From positions 372,001 to 436,000 of the forward strand of contig NZ_MTSZ01000002.1 of NCBI RefSeq assembly GCF_002118315.1: a stretch of 64,000 nucleotides of DNA. The letters are read 5' to 3'. The DNA is from Kiloniella majae. Its GTDB lineage: Bacteria > Pseudomonadota > Alphaproteobacteria > Kiloniellales > Kiloniellaceae. The translations under genes and the position numbers were made by a program. The notes below the pieces were generated by a model. The model was not told the DNA's origin and searched no databases. It saw only the letters and a list, made by a program, of their open reading frames with translations. This document shows, piece by piece, positions 42,839 to 53,767 of the stretch (the first letter of the stretch is position 1; every line of letters begins with the position of its first letter).

Positions 42839-44233
42839 CTAAATATGCAATGCATGCCCCAAGGTTTTAAGGGCAGCCTCTTGAAAGGCTTCGCTTTGTG
42901 TTGGATGGGCGTGGATTGTTCCGGCGATGTCTTCCAGACGCGCCCCCATTTCAAGGGCGAGCGCAAAACCTGCGGACATTTCGGATACACCGGCGCCAAC
43001 CGCCTGAATACCAAGGACCAGATGATTATCGGCCCGGGCAACAATACGTACAAATCCTTCTTCACGTTCCGCAGACATGGCACGACCATTGGCCTGAAAC
43101 GGGAAGAGGTCCGTTTTAATCTCATGCCCCAATTTTTTGGCTTCTGTCGGGGAAAGCCCAGCCGTTACGATTTCCGGATCGGTAAAGCAAACCGCAGGAA
43201 TACAAACTTTATCCCAAACGCGCTTTTCCCCGGCAATGATTTCAGCAACCATTTCCCCCTGTGCCATGGCACGGTGGGCAAGCATTGGTTCTCCCGTAAC
43301 ATCACCTATCGCATAGGTTCGCCGCATAGAGGTTTCGCATTTATCGTTGATATGAATGAAAGGTCCATCCATACGCAAATCGATCTCTTCCAGACCCCAA
43401 CCTTCAGTTACAGGTTTACGACCGACAGTAACCAGAATTTTATCTGCTGTAACCTTTACGTCTGTGCCCGCACTATTCTCAACAAGCAAGGAATTGCCTT
43501 TTGTCGAAAGCCCTTTGGCTTTGGCATTGGTCATGACCTTGATACCAAGACTGCTTAACCGCTTGACAACCGGACGTACCAGATCCTTGTCATACTGTGG
43601 CAAAATAGATTTTGCGGCCTCAACAACTGTAACTTTCGCCCCAAGTTTTGCATAGGCAATCCCGAGCTCCAACCCGATATACCCGCCGCCAACAACAGCC
43701 AGTTTTTCAGGTACTTCGGTTAGCGACAGGGCCTCCGTCGATGAAATAACCTTATCGCCGAAAGGCAAGAAAGGCAGTTCTACTGGCTTGGAACCTGTTG
43801 CAATTACGACGTATTCAGCGCGAATGATCTGTGGACCAGTCGGTGTGGCGACCTCAACAGTTTTCCCATCCCGAAATTTGGCCCAACCTTCAACAGTCTT
43901 AACCCCGTGCTTTTTCAGAAGCCCGGCAACGCCTGAATTCAGACGGCTAACAATGCCATCTTTCCATTCCATTGTCTGAGCAAGATCAATAGAGGGTTTT
44001 GTCGTCGAAATTCCGAGCGCATTCTCCCCGGACAAATGAGCAACTTTATCGAACTCTTCGGCTGCATGGATCAGAGCTTTTGACGGAATACAGCCCACAT
44101 TCAAACAGGTTCCACCGGGTTTTCCCGCTTCAATAACAACAGTATCTATCCCCAGTTGTCCCGCACGAATGGCACAGATATATCCACCAGGACCAGCGCC
44201 GATAACCAGAAGCTTTGTTTTAATTTCCTTCAC
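42839..44233 (-). CDS. lpdA: Dihydrolipoyl dehydrogenase, E3 of branched-chain keto-acid dehydrogenase
   Basis: This 464-residue flavoprotein has the redox-active disulfide in GGTCLNVGCIPSKALIHAAEE, the first nucleotide-binding GAGPGGYICAIRAGQLG and the C-terminal catalytic His in AHPTQSEAFQEA. It reoxidises dihydrolipoyl groups of the E2 component with NAD+. It is the last gene of the bkd operon, 3 bases after the E2 gene, so it is the dedicated E3 of this complex rather than that of pyruvate dehydrogenase. Its length is normal for the family. Confidence 0.94.
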   Translation of the reverse strand: MKEIKTKLLVIGAGPGGYICAIRAGQLGIDTVVIEAGKPGGTCLNVGCIPSKALIHAAEEFDKVAHLSGENALGISTTKPSIDLAQTMEWKDGIVSRLNSGVAGLLKKHGVKTVEGWAKFRDGKTVEVATPTGPQIIRAEYVVIATGSKPVELPFLPFGDKVISSTEALSLTEVPEKLAVVGGGYIGLELGIAYAKLGAKVTVVEAAKSILPQYDKDLVRPVVKRLSSLGIKVMTNAKAKGLSTKGNSLLVENSAGTDVKVTADKILVTVGRKPVTEGWGLEEIDLRMDGPFIHINDKCETSMRRTYAIGDVTGEPMLAHRAMAQGEMVAEIIAGEKRVWDKVCIPAVCFTDPEIVTAGLSPTEAKKLGHEIKTDLFPFQANGRAMSAEREEGFVRIVARADNHLVLGIQAVGAGVSEMSAGFALALEMGARLEDIAGTIHAHPTQSEAFQEAALKTLGHALHI

Positions 44234-44236
44234 GGC

Positions 44237-45547
44237 TTAGCCCTCCATAAAAATCATTGCCGGGGTTTCAAGAAGGGATTTAATCCGCTGTACAAAAACG
44301 GCAGCATCCCAACCATCAATTACCCTGTGGTCAAAGCTGGAAGAAATATTCATCATTTTACGTGGCACAAAATCAGTCCCATCCCACATCGGACGTATAG
44401 CCATTTTATTGACCCCAAGAATGGCGACTTCCGGGTGATTAATAACTGGCGTCGTTGCAATCGCCCCCAACGGCCCAAGCGATGTAATGGTAATGGTAGA
44501 ACCACTCAACTCTTCGCGTGTTGCGGTCCCCGCTTTGGATGCAGCTGCTAGACGATTGACTTCTGCCGCACAGCCCCAGACATCCCTTGCTTCCGCATGT
44601 TTTATAACTGGCACCACCAATCCGTTCGGTGTTTGTGCAGCCATGCCAATATGGACACCACCGTATTGATGAACAACACCCGCCTCGTCATCGAAAATTG
44701 CATTGAGGTTGGGTTGTTCAGCTACAGCCTTAACCAATGCCCGCATCAAGAACGGCAACAGAGTCAGTTTAGGATGATCTTCGGATCTGTTCTTATTCAA
44801 CGACGCGCGCAGCTCTTCCAAGGCTGTCATATCGACTTCTTCAACGATCGTGATATGCGGGATACGCGATTTGGAAATCGACATCTTTTCCGCGATTTTA
44901 CGCCTCAAGCCAACAATCTTAACCTCGGAAACCGAGGTATTGGGGACGAGCCCCCCTTTTGGATGAACAGCAACACTGCTGCCATCAAAATAGGCATCCA
45001 GATCTTCGTGAGTAATGCGTCCTGCTGGACCTGTTCCCGTGACTTGTCGAAGATCAACACCACCATCCTGTGCACGTTTACGAACGGCAGGAGATGCAAT
45101 GGGCTTTTCTCCTTCTGCCCTGGCCGGGCCAATCGGCTGTTTACGAACTTGAGATGCTGATGGCTTTTCTATCTCCACCTTTGTCTTTGGTGGTTCAACA
45201 ACAAAAGTTTGCTCTTGCTTTTGAGTTGCCTTTTTTTCTGATTTTCCCGCCTCAGGCTCAGCTACCTGAGGTTTTGATGTGCTTTCCTCTGTACTGTTCC
45301 CCTCACCATCAACTTCGAGTTTGATGATGGGGGCACCGACAGACATCACGTCCCCAGGCTCGGCCCCAAGCCAGATAATGCGCCCCTCTACAGGGGATGG
45401 AATTTCAACTGTTGCCTTGTCTGTCATCACAGCAGCAAGGACAGCATCTTCCTGAACCACATCACCAACAGATACTTCCCATTCAACGATTTCGGCTTCG
45501 GCAACACCTTCGCCCACATCCGGAAGCTTGATTACATATTCACCCAT
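44237..45547 (-). CDS. bkdB: Branched-chain keto-acid dehydrogenase E2 (lipoyl acyltransferase)
   Basis: The 436-residue protein has one N-terminal lipoyl domain with the lipoylated Lys in MTDKATVEIPS, near residue 43, and a flexible linker with many Glu/Lys. A peripheral subunit-binding domain follows (SPAVRKRAQDGGVDLRQVTGTGP), and then the catalytic domain with SFDHRVIDGWDAAVF, which carries the active-site His. It transfers the acyl group to CoA. It is tightly packed between the E1-beta and E3 genes. Confidence 0.94.
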   Translation of the reverse strand: MGEYVIKLPDVGEGVAEAEIVEWEVSVGDVVQEDAVLAAVMTDKATVEIPSPVEGRIIWLGAEPGDVMSVGAPIIKLEVDGEGNSTEESTSKPQVAEPEAGKSEKKATQKQEQTFVVEPPKTKVEIEKPSASQVRKQPIGPARAEGEKPIASPAVRKRAQDGGVDLRQVTGTGPAGRITHEDLDAYFDGSSVAVHPKGGLVPNTSVSEVKIVGLRRKIAEKMSISKSRIPHITIVEEVDMTALEELRASLNKNRSEDHPKLTLLPFLMRALVKAVAEQPNLNAIFDDEAGVVHQYGGVHIGMAAQTPNGLVVPVIKHAEARDVWGCAAEVNRLAAASKAGTATREELSGSTITITSLGPLGAIATTPVINHPEVAILGVNKMAIRPMWDGTDFVPRKMMNISSSFDHRVIDGWDAAVFVQRIKSLLETPAMIFMEG

Positions 45548-45550
45548 TGA

Positions 45551-46564
45551 TCAGGCCTCCATCACTTGTTCTAACGCACGACTAACTCTTTCCGGTCCGG
45601 GAAAATATGCCCATTCCTGTGCATGAGGATAGGGCGTATCCCATCCCGTCACCCGTTGAATTGGTGCTTCGAGATGATAGAAACAGGTTTCCTGAACGCG
45701 AGAGAGGAGTTCGCCGCCAAAACCAGATGTCAAAGTTGCTTCGTGAACCACAACACAACGCCCCGTCTTTTTAACCGACGCGATGATTGTTTCTTCATCC
45801 AGAGGCAACAAACACCGAAGGTCAATGATCTCGGCATCAATCCCGGTTTCTTTAACCGCAGCTTCCGCAACATAAACCATCGTGCCATAGGCAATAATCG
45901 TAACATCAGCCCCCTCGCGGGTCACTTTGGCTTTGCCCAATGGAACGTTATAGTAACCGTCAGGCACCTCACCCAACTCATGTTTTGACCAAGGTGTTAC
46001 AGGTTGGTCGTGATGACCATCAAACGGCCCATTATAAAGACGTTTTGGTTCCAGATAGATCACGGGATCATCATCTTCAATCGCAGAGATCAACAACCCT
46101 TTGGCATCTGCAGGATTGGATGGCACAACGACTTTCAGGCCGGAAACCTGGGTAAAGACCGCTTCGGGGCTTTGACTGTGTGTTTGCCCACCAAAGATAC
46201 CACCGCCTGTCGGCATTCTGATGGTTATCGGTGCGGTAAAATCCCCCGCAGAGCGATACCGCAACCGTGCAGCTTCTGAAACGATCTGGTCATAAGCAGG
46301 GTAAACATAATCAGCAAACTGGACTTCGACACAAGGTCGTAAACCATAGGCCGCCATACCAATCGCCGCACCTACAATCCCGGATTCATTAATCGGTGCA
46401 TCAAAGCAGCGATTCTTGCCGTATTTCTCTTGCAAGCCATGGGTACAGCGGAAGACACCCCCGAAATAACCGACGTCCTCCCCAAAGACAACTACGTCAT
46501 CATTTTTCCCCATCATGACATCCATTGCATCACGGATGGCTTCAATCATCGTCATTCTGCTCAT
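45551..46564 (-). CDS. bkdA2: Branched-chain keto-acid dehydrogenase E1 beta subunit
   Basis: This 337-residue transketolase-like protein is the beta subunit of the E1 heterotetramer. It begins MSRMTMIEAIRDAMDVMMG and contains the expected VFGEDVGYFGGVFRCT, GIVGAAIGMAAYGLRPCVEVQFADY and RMPTGGGIFGGQTHSQSPE blocks. With E1 alpha it binds thiamine diphosphate and decarboxylates the 2-keto acids of valine, leucine and isoleucine. The three-base intergenic gaps on both sides indicate translational coupling. Confidence 0.94.
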   Translation of the reverse strand: MSRMTMIEAIRDAMDVMMGKNDDVVVFGEDVGYFGGVFRCTHGLQEKYGKNRCFDAPINESGIVGAAIGMAAYGLRPCVEVQFADYVYPAYDQIVSEAARLRYRSAGDFTAPITIRMPTGGGIFGGQTHSQSPEAVFTQVSGLKVVVPSNPADAKGLLISAIEDDDPVIYLEPKRLYNGPFDGHHDQPVTPWSKHELGEVPDGYYNVPLGKAKVTREGADVTIIAYGTMVYVAEAAVKETGIDAEIIDLRCLLPLDEETIIASVKKTGRCVVVHEATLTSGFGGELLSRVQETCFYHLEAPIQRVTGWDTPYPHAQEWAYFPGPERVSRALEQVMEA

Positions 46565-46567
46565 GAA

Positions 46568-47800
<1,233 letters not shown>

Positions 47801-48032
47801 CTATTTTTCTCCACCAAGATATTTTTCTCTGGCACTTGTCGCTCCCTAGGTTCAGCCCCTTTTGCCGATTTCGGTTTGTTTTTAAGTACACTTTTAATCT
47901 CAAGTGTAATCCGGGACATAATCTCTGACAGTAATTATGACATATTATCGCTGGTGATTATTCCCAAAATGGTTACTATAAAGAACAAATTGAGCTATTT
48001 TTCTCTAACAAATACACCATGAGTAGTGATTT

Positions 48033-48506
48033 ATGGAACTTGATGCGATTGATATAAAGATTTTGCGAATCCTTCAAACCGAAGGGCGTATTCGCTCCAT
48101 TGAGCTGGCCGAACGTGTGGGCTTGTCGCCCACCCCCTGTGCCCGTCGCGTAAAAATGCTTGAAGATGAAGGTGTTATCACCGGCTATGCCGCACGGGTA
48201 GATCAAACCAAGCTTGGATATATGATCAATATCTTTGTCTCGGTTGAACTGGAAAAACAGGCGTCGGAGAACCTGAAGCAGTTTGAAGAGGAAATAGATA
48301 AGTTTGAAGAAGTTGTGGAATGTTACCTGATGACAGGTAGCCAAGATTTCTTGCTTAAGGTTGTTGCGACAGATCTTATGGCCTTCGAAAAATTTCTTCA
48401 GGAAAAGCTGACCCGCATTCCTACAATCCGGGCCGTAAGATCCCGTTTTGCCCTGCGCAGCATTGTAGAAAGAAATGCGCTGCCCAGTCCACAAAGACCA
48501 TCCTAG
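48033..48506 (+). CDS. bkdR: Lrp/AsnC-family regulator, probable BkdR
   Basis: This 157-residue protein has the Lrp/AsnC design: an N-terminal helix-turn-helix (RSIELAERVGLSPTPCARRVKML) and a C-terminal RAM ligand domain (GSQDFLLKVVATDLMAFEKF). It is divergent from the bkd operon, the position of BkdR in Pseudomonas and rhizobia, where branched-chain amino acids induce bkd. I infer the same function. Binding sites in the 232-bp interval were not resolved. Confidence 0.9.
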   Translation: MELDAIDIKILRILQTEGRIRSIELAERVGLSPTPCARRVKMLEDEGVITGYAARVDQTKLGYMINIFVSVELEKQASENLKQFEEEIDKFEEVVECYLMTGSQDFLLKVVATDLMAFEKFLQEKLTRIPTIRAVRSRFALRSIVERNALPSPQRPS

Positions 48507-48655
48507 TAATGCAAGAACCCAATTAAAGCTAAGCACCCTGAACATTATTGCTCCTGTTGCGTTGCCCCAAGAACCTACCGATCAACTACGACACATCATT
48601 ACCGCATAAGTTGAACATAATATTTATAGTACCATCGCCCAAGCAAAAGAGATAC

Positions 48656-48691
48656 GAAAATGGCCACCACAATAATGTGATGACCATTTTC
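48656..48691. terminator. Hairpin between bkdR and the kinase-like membrane protein gene
   Basis: GAAAATGG and CCATTTTC form the base of a long imperfect hairpin (48656-48691). It lies in the convergent gap and probably terminates the minus-strand gene at 48725. A T-rich end supports this only moderately. Confidence 0.5.
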
Positions 48692-48724
48692 ATAAAACTA
48701 TTCGACTATTTTTAGTGGTGTTTT

Positions 48725-50302
48725 TTATTCGGCAGCTTCCGGTAAAGCATTACGATGGCGGATTAACAAATCGCCAATACTATTGGCTTTGTGCTCTACC
48801 AATGTGTCAGGACCACCCCAGATCGGAACGGCACGGCCAAGTCTAGCCATAATGTCATAGATAATAAACTTGGCGACACCATTCCCCCCACGTGTGCCTT
48901 CATACAATAGCTGTAGAGGATAAGCTGCATTCCCGAGAACCGGGACGAAACCCAAAAGCAATGCAAACCAAGGGCGGCTTGTTCCCCGAGCGGTAGAGGC
49001 AATAATACGACAGCTCGTATAGATCGTACGCACGATTACACCACCACTGAAATAACCAATAATACCGCCTAAAAGGCCGATAACATCAAAAGCCCCCAAC
49101 CCAAAGACAATAGCCAGAGTTGCAACCTTCACAAATGGTTTCAGCGCCATCAGCACGCCAAAGTCTGTAATATAAAGGCTGCTTTCGCTGTTTTCCATTT
49201 CATGCTTCAAAACATCGGCTTCACGCTCGGTAAGCTGACGACGTTTTTGCCAGTCTTCGATACTGCGCCCAACCAATAGCCTGCTCAACTGCGTTCTATA
49301 AGAAGGCAGGAACATAAAGGCTTTAATTTTTGGCATCAGGTTGCCAAGTTGCTTGATCAGTTTGCTCTCAGTTAGCAAAGATTTGGCTTTCCCGATAACT
49401 TTGCCCAAACCTTCTTTGACTTGCCGCCCATACCAGCGCAACGGATGTTTTTTATAATAATGCGTTTCTTCTTCTGAAATTTTACCACGAGCAAACTTCG
49501 ACTGAATACTCCGCTGCAGACGCGACATGAAACGCCAGTCATCAGGCTTATGAATAAGACCGGATACATCAACACAAAGTGCCTCGTATTCCTGTTCACT
49601 CATCACCCCAAGAAGCGCATTTTTGTTTACCGCGATATAATCCCGAAGTTTTGCAACATCCACATCATCATAAAGGGGACGGCCATTAACAACAGTACGC
49701 TGTAGGTAGTACGTAAATAGAAGTTTAGGGTTCGCCGGGAATAGCGCAGGTACACCGGATTCCAGATCAACCCAGACCCAACGTTTTTCACCAGCATCTG
49801 TCGTTTCCAGCAAGAAGTTACTGGTCGCGACGGGATTACCATATCCGGCTTGCCAGGCAAGACCGTCAAACCCTGCGTCAAGAAGCAATCCCTGTAAGGG
49901 CTTCATGACATTCTCAACGAGATCCTGAATTTCAGTTTCTTTCAAAAAAGAATAAGGATGGTGCAATGATGGTGCCCGGCCATCAATGAATTCCATAGTA
50001 ATTTCATTGGCACGGAATTCTTCATTCCAGGATACGGAAATAATCTCTGCTATACGAAGTTTACCGGGAAGCCAAAGCTTCATAAGAGCGGAAAGAACAC
50101 GACGGCGACAGGCTGCTTCCAGGATTGATCCCTGATGCCAGATATAAGGGTTGTTCGCGCCAAAGATCACATTGTGAACCAGGCCAGCCAACGTGGAGCC
50201 TACAAATATCTTACGCGCTGTCGCACGGCCATCAGGAAGATGATCCAGATAAACAGTAGCCGATCGGCCGGCGCCAATCTTACGATCTTTTAAAGTCGAC
50301 AT
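48725..50302 (-). CDS. Kinase-like membrane protein of unknown function
   Basis: This 525-residue protein is not one I can name. The N-terminus (about 5-220) has a protein-kinase/APH-like appearance: a Gly loop GAGRSATVYL, a Lys in RKIF as possible VAIK-like residue, ITMEFIDGRAP as hinge, SNFLL as catalytic-loop end and VDLESG as a DFG-like motif. The catalytic Asp is not obvious, so it may be a pseudokinase. The middle (about 235-400) is basic and helical, and the C-terminus has two or three membrane segments (KVATLAIVFGLGAFDVIGLL; WFALLLGFVPVLGNAAYPL). It stands alone on its strand. The role is unknown. Confidence 0.75.
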   Translation of the reverse strand: MSTLKDRKIGAGRSATVYLDHLPDGRATARKIFVGSTLAGLVHNVIFGANNPYIWHQGSILEAACRRRVLSALMKLWLPGKLRIAEIISVSWNEEFRANEITMEFIDGRAPSLHHPYSFLKETEIQDLVENVMKPLQGLLLDAGFDGLAWQAGYGNPVATSNFLLETTDAGEKRWVWVDLESGVPALFPANPKLLFTYYLQRTVVNGRPLYDDVDVAKLRDYIAVNKNALLGVMSEQEYEALCVDVSGLIHKPDDWRFMSRLQRSIQSKFARGKISEEETHYYKKHPLRWYGRQVKEGLGKVIGKAKSLLTESKLIKQLGNLMPKIKAFMFLPSYRTQLSRLLVGRSIEDWQKRRQLTEREADVLKHEMENSESSLYITDFGVLMALKPFVKVATLAIVFGLGAFDVIGLLGGIIGYFSGGVIVRTIYTSCRIIASTARGTSRPWFALLLGFVPVLGNAAYPLQLLYEGTRGGNGVAKFIIYDIMARLGRAVPIWGGPDTLVEHKANSIGDLLIRHRNALPEAAE

Positions 50303-50621
50303 TTAGTTATTTTCCAACCCTTGTACGGTGCCCGTATTCGCCCCTTCGATGAGTAAAACACCGAAAATAGAAATCAAAGCTGCGGGGAAATTTTTCGCGA
50401 GCAGCATATATCTATACTTTTTTTGTGGAAAAAACCACCCATAGCGAAATAAAAATGTCACTTTTATGCCTCAAATGCTTCACGAGCCTGTATCTCCTTG
50501 TGAAAACATCATGAAAACACAAAAATCTATATAAAGAAATCCTGATATAGCTTGCGTTGCACAAAAAAAGAGCATAGTTTCCTCAATAGATACTAATATC
50601 AATTTTGTGCGGCGAGTAACC

Positions 50622-51707
50622 ATGGCCAATAAATTTCTAGACCTCTTAAAAACACGCGACTGGCTTCTTGCCGATGGCGCAACAGGCACCAACCTTTTCG
50701 AAGTAGGTCTGGAAACTGGCGATGCACCCGAACTTTGGAACGTTGATGAGCCAGAAAAAATCTACAATCTGCAAAAATCGTTTGTTGATGCTGGCTCGGA
50801 CATTATTCTCACCAACACCTTTGGTGGCACACGAAACCGTATGAAGCTTCACAAAGCAGAAAATCGCGTCGCAGAAATAAACGCAGCTGCAGTTAAAATT
50901 ACTAAACGAGTCGCTGATGAAGCGGGCCGACCAGTGGTTGTAGCCGGGTCAATGGGCCCCACAGGCGATATCTTTGAACCCGTTGGATCACTGACACGCG
51001 AAGAAGGAATAGCTGCATTTCGCGAACAAGCAGTGGCCCTTGCCGAGGCCGGCGCAGATGTTCTTTGGCTGGAAACAATCTCTGCACCGGAAGAGTTGGA
51101 AGCAGCCGTGACCGCATGTAGCGAAACCGGCTTACCGATTGTCACCACACTAAGCTTTGATACCAACGGCCGCACAATGATGGGCCTCACCCCCGGTGAC
51201 TTTGCCGGACGCGTCAAGGAACTCTCAACTGTGCCTGTCGCCTATGGTGCCAACTGTGGCGTTGGGGCCTCCGAAATGGTGACAGCACTCCAAAATATGG
51301 CAATGTGCGCCCAGGAAGGCGATGTTCTGGTCTCAAAAAGCAACTGTGGTATCCCTGAATACGTTGATGGTGCTATTCGTTACACAGGCACTCCTGAACT
51401 GATGGCTGACTATGCCAGAATTGCCGTGGATTCTGGTATCAAGATTATCGGTGGTTGCTGTGGCACATCCCCAAATCACGTCAGACACATGCGTGAAGCT
51501 TTGGATAATCATACGCGAGGCCCCAAACCAAGTCTGGACGAAATCGTCGCCCGACTTGGTGAAATTTCAAATGGCGCACGCGAGATGAATGAAGCTGGCC
51601 CCTTAGGCGCAAAACCAACGGAACAAACCGGTGGTGGACGTCGACGTCGCGGTCGCGATCCTAAACGCAAAGCAGCAGATAATGGTAAGTTCCCGGGCCA
51701 AGAGTAA
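50622..51707 (+). CDS. bmt: Homocysteine S-methyltransferase family protein (betaine-homocysteine methyltransferase-like)
   Basis: This 361-residue protein is a TIM-barrel Hcy methyltransferase. The zinc-thiolate ligands are present: Cys212 (YGANCGVG) and Cys279/Cys280 (GGCCGTSP). It resembles the Bmt betaine-homocysteine methyltransferases of rhizobia and marine alphaproteobacteria. The reaction would make methionine and dimethylglycine from betaine and homocysteine. Alternatively it could accept a methyl group from the corrinoid system, as MetH does. The C-terminal 30 residues are unusual and basic (GGGRRRRGRDPKRKAA). I prefer the ATG at 50622; a GTG five codons earlier is also open. The 319 bases upstream (50303-50621) contain no other gene. 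Confidence 0.83.
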   Translation: MANKFLDLLKTRDWLLADGATGTNLFEVGLETGDAPELWNVDEPEKIYNLQKSFVDAGSDIILTNTFGGTRNRMKLHKAENRVAEINAAAVKITKRVADEAGRPVVVAGSMGPTGDIFEPVGSLTREEGIAAFREQAVALAEAGADVLWLETISAPEELEAAVTACSETGLPIVTTLSFDTNGRTMMGLTPGDFAGRVKELSTVPVAYGANCGVGASEMVTALQNMAMCAQEGDVLVSKSNCGIPEYVDGAIRYTGTPELMADYARIAVDSGIKIIGGCCGTSPNHVRHMREALDNHTRGPKPSLDEIVARLGEISNGAREMNEAGPLGAKPTEQTGGGRRRRGRDPKRKAADNGKFPGQE

Positions 51708-51754
51708 CCAAGTTCATTCAAGAACTTCTTGAACACACACATCATACAGAACAA

Positions 51755-51781
51755 GGGGCCTCAATTTGAGGCCCCCTTTCT
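51755..51781. terminator. Terminator between bmt and the choline-transport operon
   Basis: GGGGCCTC and GAGGCCCC form a perfect 8-bp stem, extended by A/T pairs, around a 5-base loop. A T-rich tail follows on the + strand. It sits between convergent units. Confidence 0.8.
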
Positions 51782-51837
51782 TATTCTCACGACAAGGTCG
51801 CGCAAAGTCTTTAATTAGAAAAGCGAGGTAACTAGTA

Positions 51838-52533
51838 TTACAACAGGCTCTCTAACTCTTCGATCGACGTCAGCACGTGATCAGCAAGTGTTGACAACTC
51901 TTCCCGTCCGGTTGTGCCAGTCAGAACACCGACCTTCAAACCAACCCCGGCGTTCGTCCCCATTTCCATGTCATGTAAATTGTCACCAACAACAATAACA
52001 TTTTCCGGGGTCACATCCATTGCCTTGCAAAAGCCTAAGACCATACCGGCAGTTGGCTTCAGACCATGACCAGAATCATAGCCGGCGATAAAGTCGAGTT
52101 TATCGATACAATCAAACCGCGATAAAGAACGTCTCGCCCCTTGCTCACTATCGCTTGTGGCTACGCCAAGTTTAAGACCACGTCCTTTCAAGCGGACAAA
52201 TAACGCTGATAGATCCGTTACCGCTACAGCGGCAGATTCCCCATCTTCCTGAAAAATCGTTTCAACCTTGCGAATTAAGACATCATAATCTGCATGGGGT
52301 AGAAATTCGCACCACTTCGCAACAATTTCACCATTGCTACTCGCTGCCAACATGGAACCCGGTAAAACCCGACCTTGTTCCGCATCGTACCCAGTCGCAG
52401 TTAAAAGCTGCGCAGCAAGCTCTTCATCTCCCTCAGCAGCCACCAAAGCCGCTTTTTTGTTGAGGGGCATCCAGCTTTGTTCGTAATCAAGAAGGGTTCC
52501 ATCCTTGTCGAACAAGATTGCCTTAATCGCCAT
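51838..52533 (-). CDS. HAD-family phosphatase (Gph-like), choline-operon terminal gene
   Basis: This 231-residue HAD hydrolase has motif I FDKDGTLLDYEQSW (both Asp present), motif II GVATSDSEQG, motif III Lys in GLKPTAGM and motif IV GDNLHDMEMG. A helical cap occupies about 20-90. This is the phosphoglycolate phosphatase-like layout, but the substrate is uncertain. The start is 14 bp downstream of choV on the same strand, so it is probably cotranscribed with choXWV. It might dephosphorylate a choline- or betaine-linked compound such as phosphocholine. That is inference from location. Confidence 0.82.
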   Translation of the reverse strand: MAIKAILFDKDGTLLDYEQSWMPLNKKAALVAAEGDEELAAQLLTATGYDAEQGRVLPGSMLAASSNGEIVAKWCEFLPHADYDVLIRKVETIFQEDGESAAVAVTDLSALFVRLKGRGLKLGVATSDSEQGARRSLSRFDCIDKLDFIAGYDSGHGLKPTAGMVLGFCKAMDVTPENVIVVGDNLHDMEMGTNAGVGLKVGVLTGTTGREELSTLADHVLTSIEELESLL

Positions 52534-52547
52534 AAGATCAGAGCCCT

Positions 52548-53747
52548 TTATTCAGCCGCATCGGCAATCGAACTTTGACGAAGAATTCCTTGATAGATTT
52601 CTTCATCGCCAACAACACCTACAAGCACGCCCTCTTCTGACAGTAAGACAGGATTACCTGTTGATTGACGAAGTTCAATCGCGCGCTTCATCGTTATTTC
52701 CGGGGAAGCGGTCACGATATTGCAATCGGGAATATCATCCAGTGAATGATCCGCTCCAAAACTAAAGACAGGGAGTTCTTCTTTGTCTTCAAAAGTTACT
52801 TTCTGCACTGCACCTTTGCTATCCAGAGCCACTTTAAAGGCATCGTATTTATCCAGGATAATACGCTCTCCGTCTTTGCGAAGATCACTAACAGGTGTCA
52901 TCAATGACGCACAACGCAGAACATTCAATGGGTTCATATGTGCAACAAACTCGGCAACATATTCGTTGGCAGGGTTCAGAACAATTTCTTCTGGCTCACC
53001 ATATTGAACAATACGGCCCCCTTCCATGATTGCGATATGCGTGCCAATTTTCAACGCTTCATCCAAATCATGGCTTACAAAGACAATCGTCTTTTTGAGG
53101 TTTCTCTGTAGTTCAAGCAGTTCATCCTGCAGATGATCGCGGATCAAAGGATCCAAGGCCGAAAAAGGCTCATCCATCAGCAGAATATCTGCATCCGTTG
53201 CGAATGCACGTGCAAGTCCCACACGCTGTTGCATCCCGCCAGACAGTTCATGAGCGTACTTGTCTTTCCACTGATCAAGACTAACCATCTTGAGCTTTTG
53301 TTCGACGATGGCTTCTCGTTCGGCTTTGGGCATACCTTTAAGCTCCAACCCCAAACCAACGTTCTCGGACACAGTCCGCCATGGCAACAGAGCAAACTGT
53401 TGAAAGACCATGGAAACTCGTTCCATACGCATATGACGTAGTGTTTTGGCATCACACGATGCAACATCAACGAGGTCATCACCATCACGAACAAGAACTT
53501 CACCACGTGTAACTTTGTTCAGACCGTTAACGGCGCGTAGTAGTGTTGATTTACCTGAGCCGGAAAGCCCCATCAGAACACAGATTTCGCCTTCTTCAAT
53601 TTTAATAGACCCATCAGCGACACCAAGAACACATCCGGTTTTCTCAAGAATTTCTTCTCGTGTTTTGCCTGCATCAACCATTGGGATGGCTTCTTGCTGA
53701 TTATCGCCAAAAACAATATCGACGTTTTTAAATTCTACAGCTGTCAT
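52548..53747 (-). CDS. choV: Choline ABC transporter ATP-binding protein ChoV
   Basis: This 399-residue ATPase belongs to the glycine betaine/proline/choline (OpuA/ProV) type. It has Walker A GLSGSGKST, signature ELSGGMQQRVGLARA and Walker B ILLMDEPFSALDP. An extra N-terminal insertion at about 20-40 (TREEILEKTGCVLGVADGS) is typical of ChoV/ProV. The C-terminal 120 residues form degenerate CBS-like domains (LRQSTGNPVLLSEEGVLVGVVGDEEI), which sense ionic strength in OpuA relatives. It energises ChoW. ChoV, ChoW and ChoX together import choline. Confidence 0.93.
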   Translation of the reverse strand: MTAVEFKNVDIVFGDNQQEAIPMVDAGKTREEILEKTGCVLGVADGSIKIEEGEICVLMGLSGSGKSTLLRAVNGLNKVTRGEVLVRDGDDLVDVASCDAKTLRHMRMERVSMVFQQFALLPWRTVSENVGLGLELKGMPKAEREAIVEQKLKMVSLDQWKDKYAHELSGGMQQRVGLARAFATDADILLMDEPFSALDPLIRDHLQDELLELQRNLKKTIVFVSHDLDEALKIGTHIAIMEGGRIVQYGEPEEIVLNPANEYVAEFVAHMNPLNVLRCASLMTPVSDLRKDGERIILDKYDAFKVALDSKGAVQKVTFEDKEELPVFSFGADHSLDDIPDCNIVTASPEITMKRAIELRQSTGNPVLLSEEGVLVGVVGDEEIYQGILRQSSIADAAE

Positions 53748-53767
53748 TTTATTGTTCCATCCCTACC

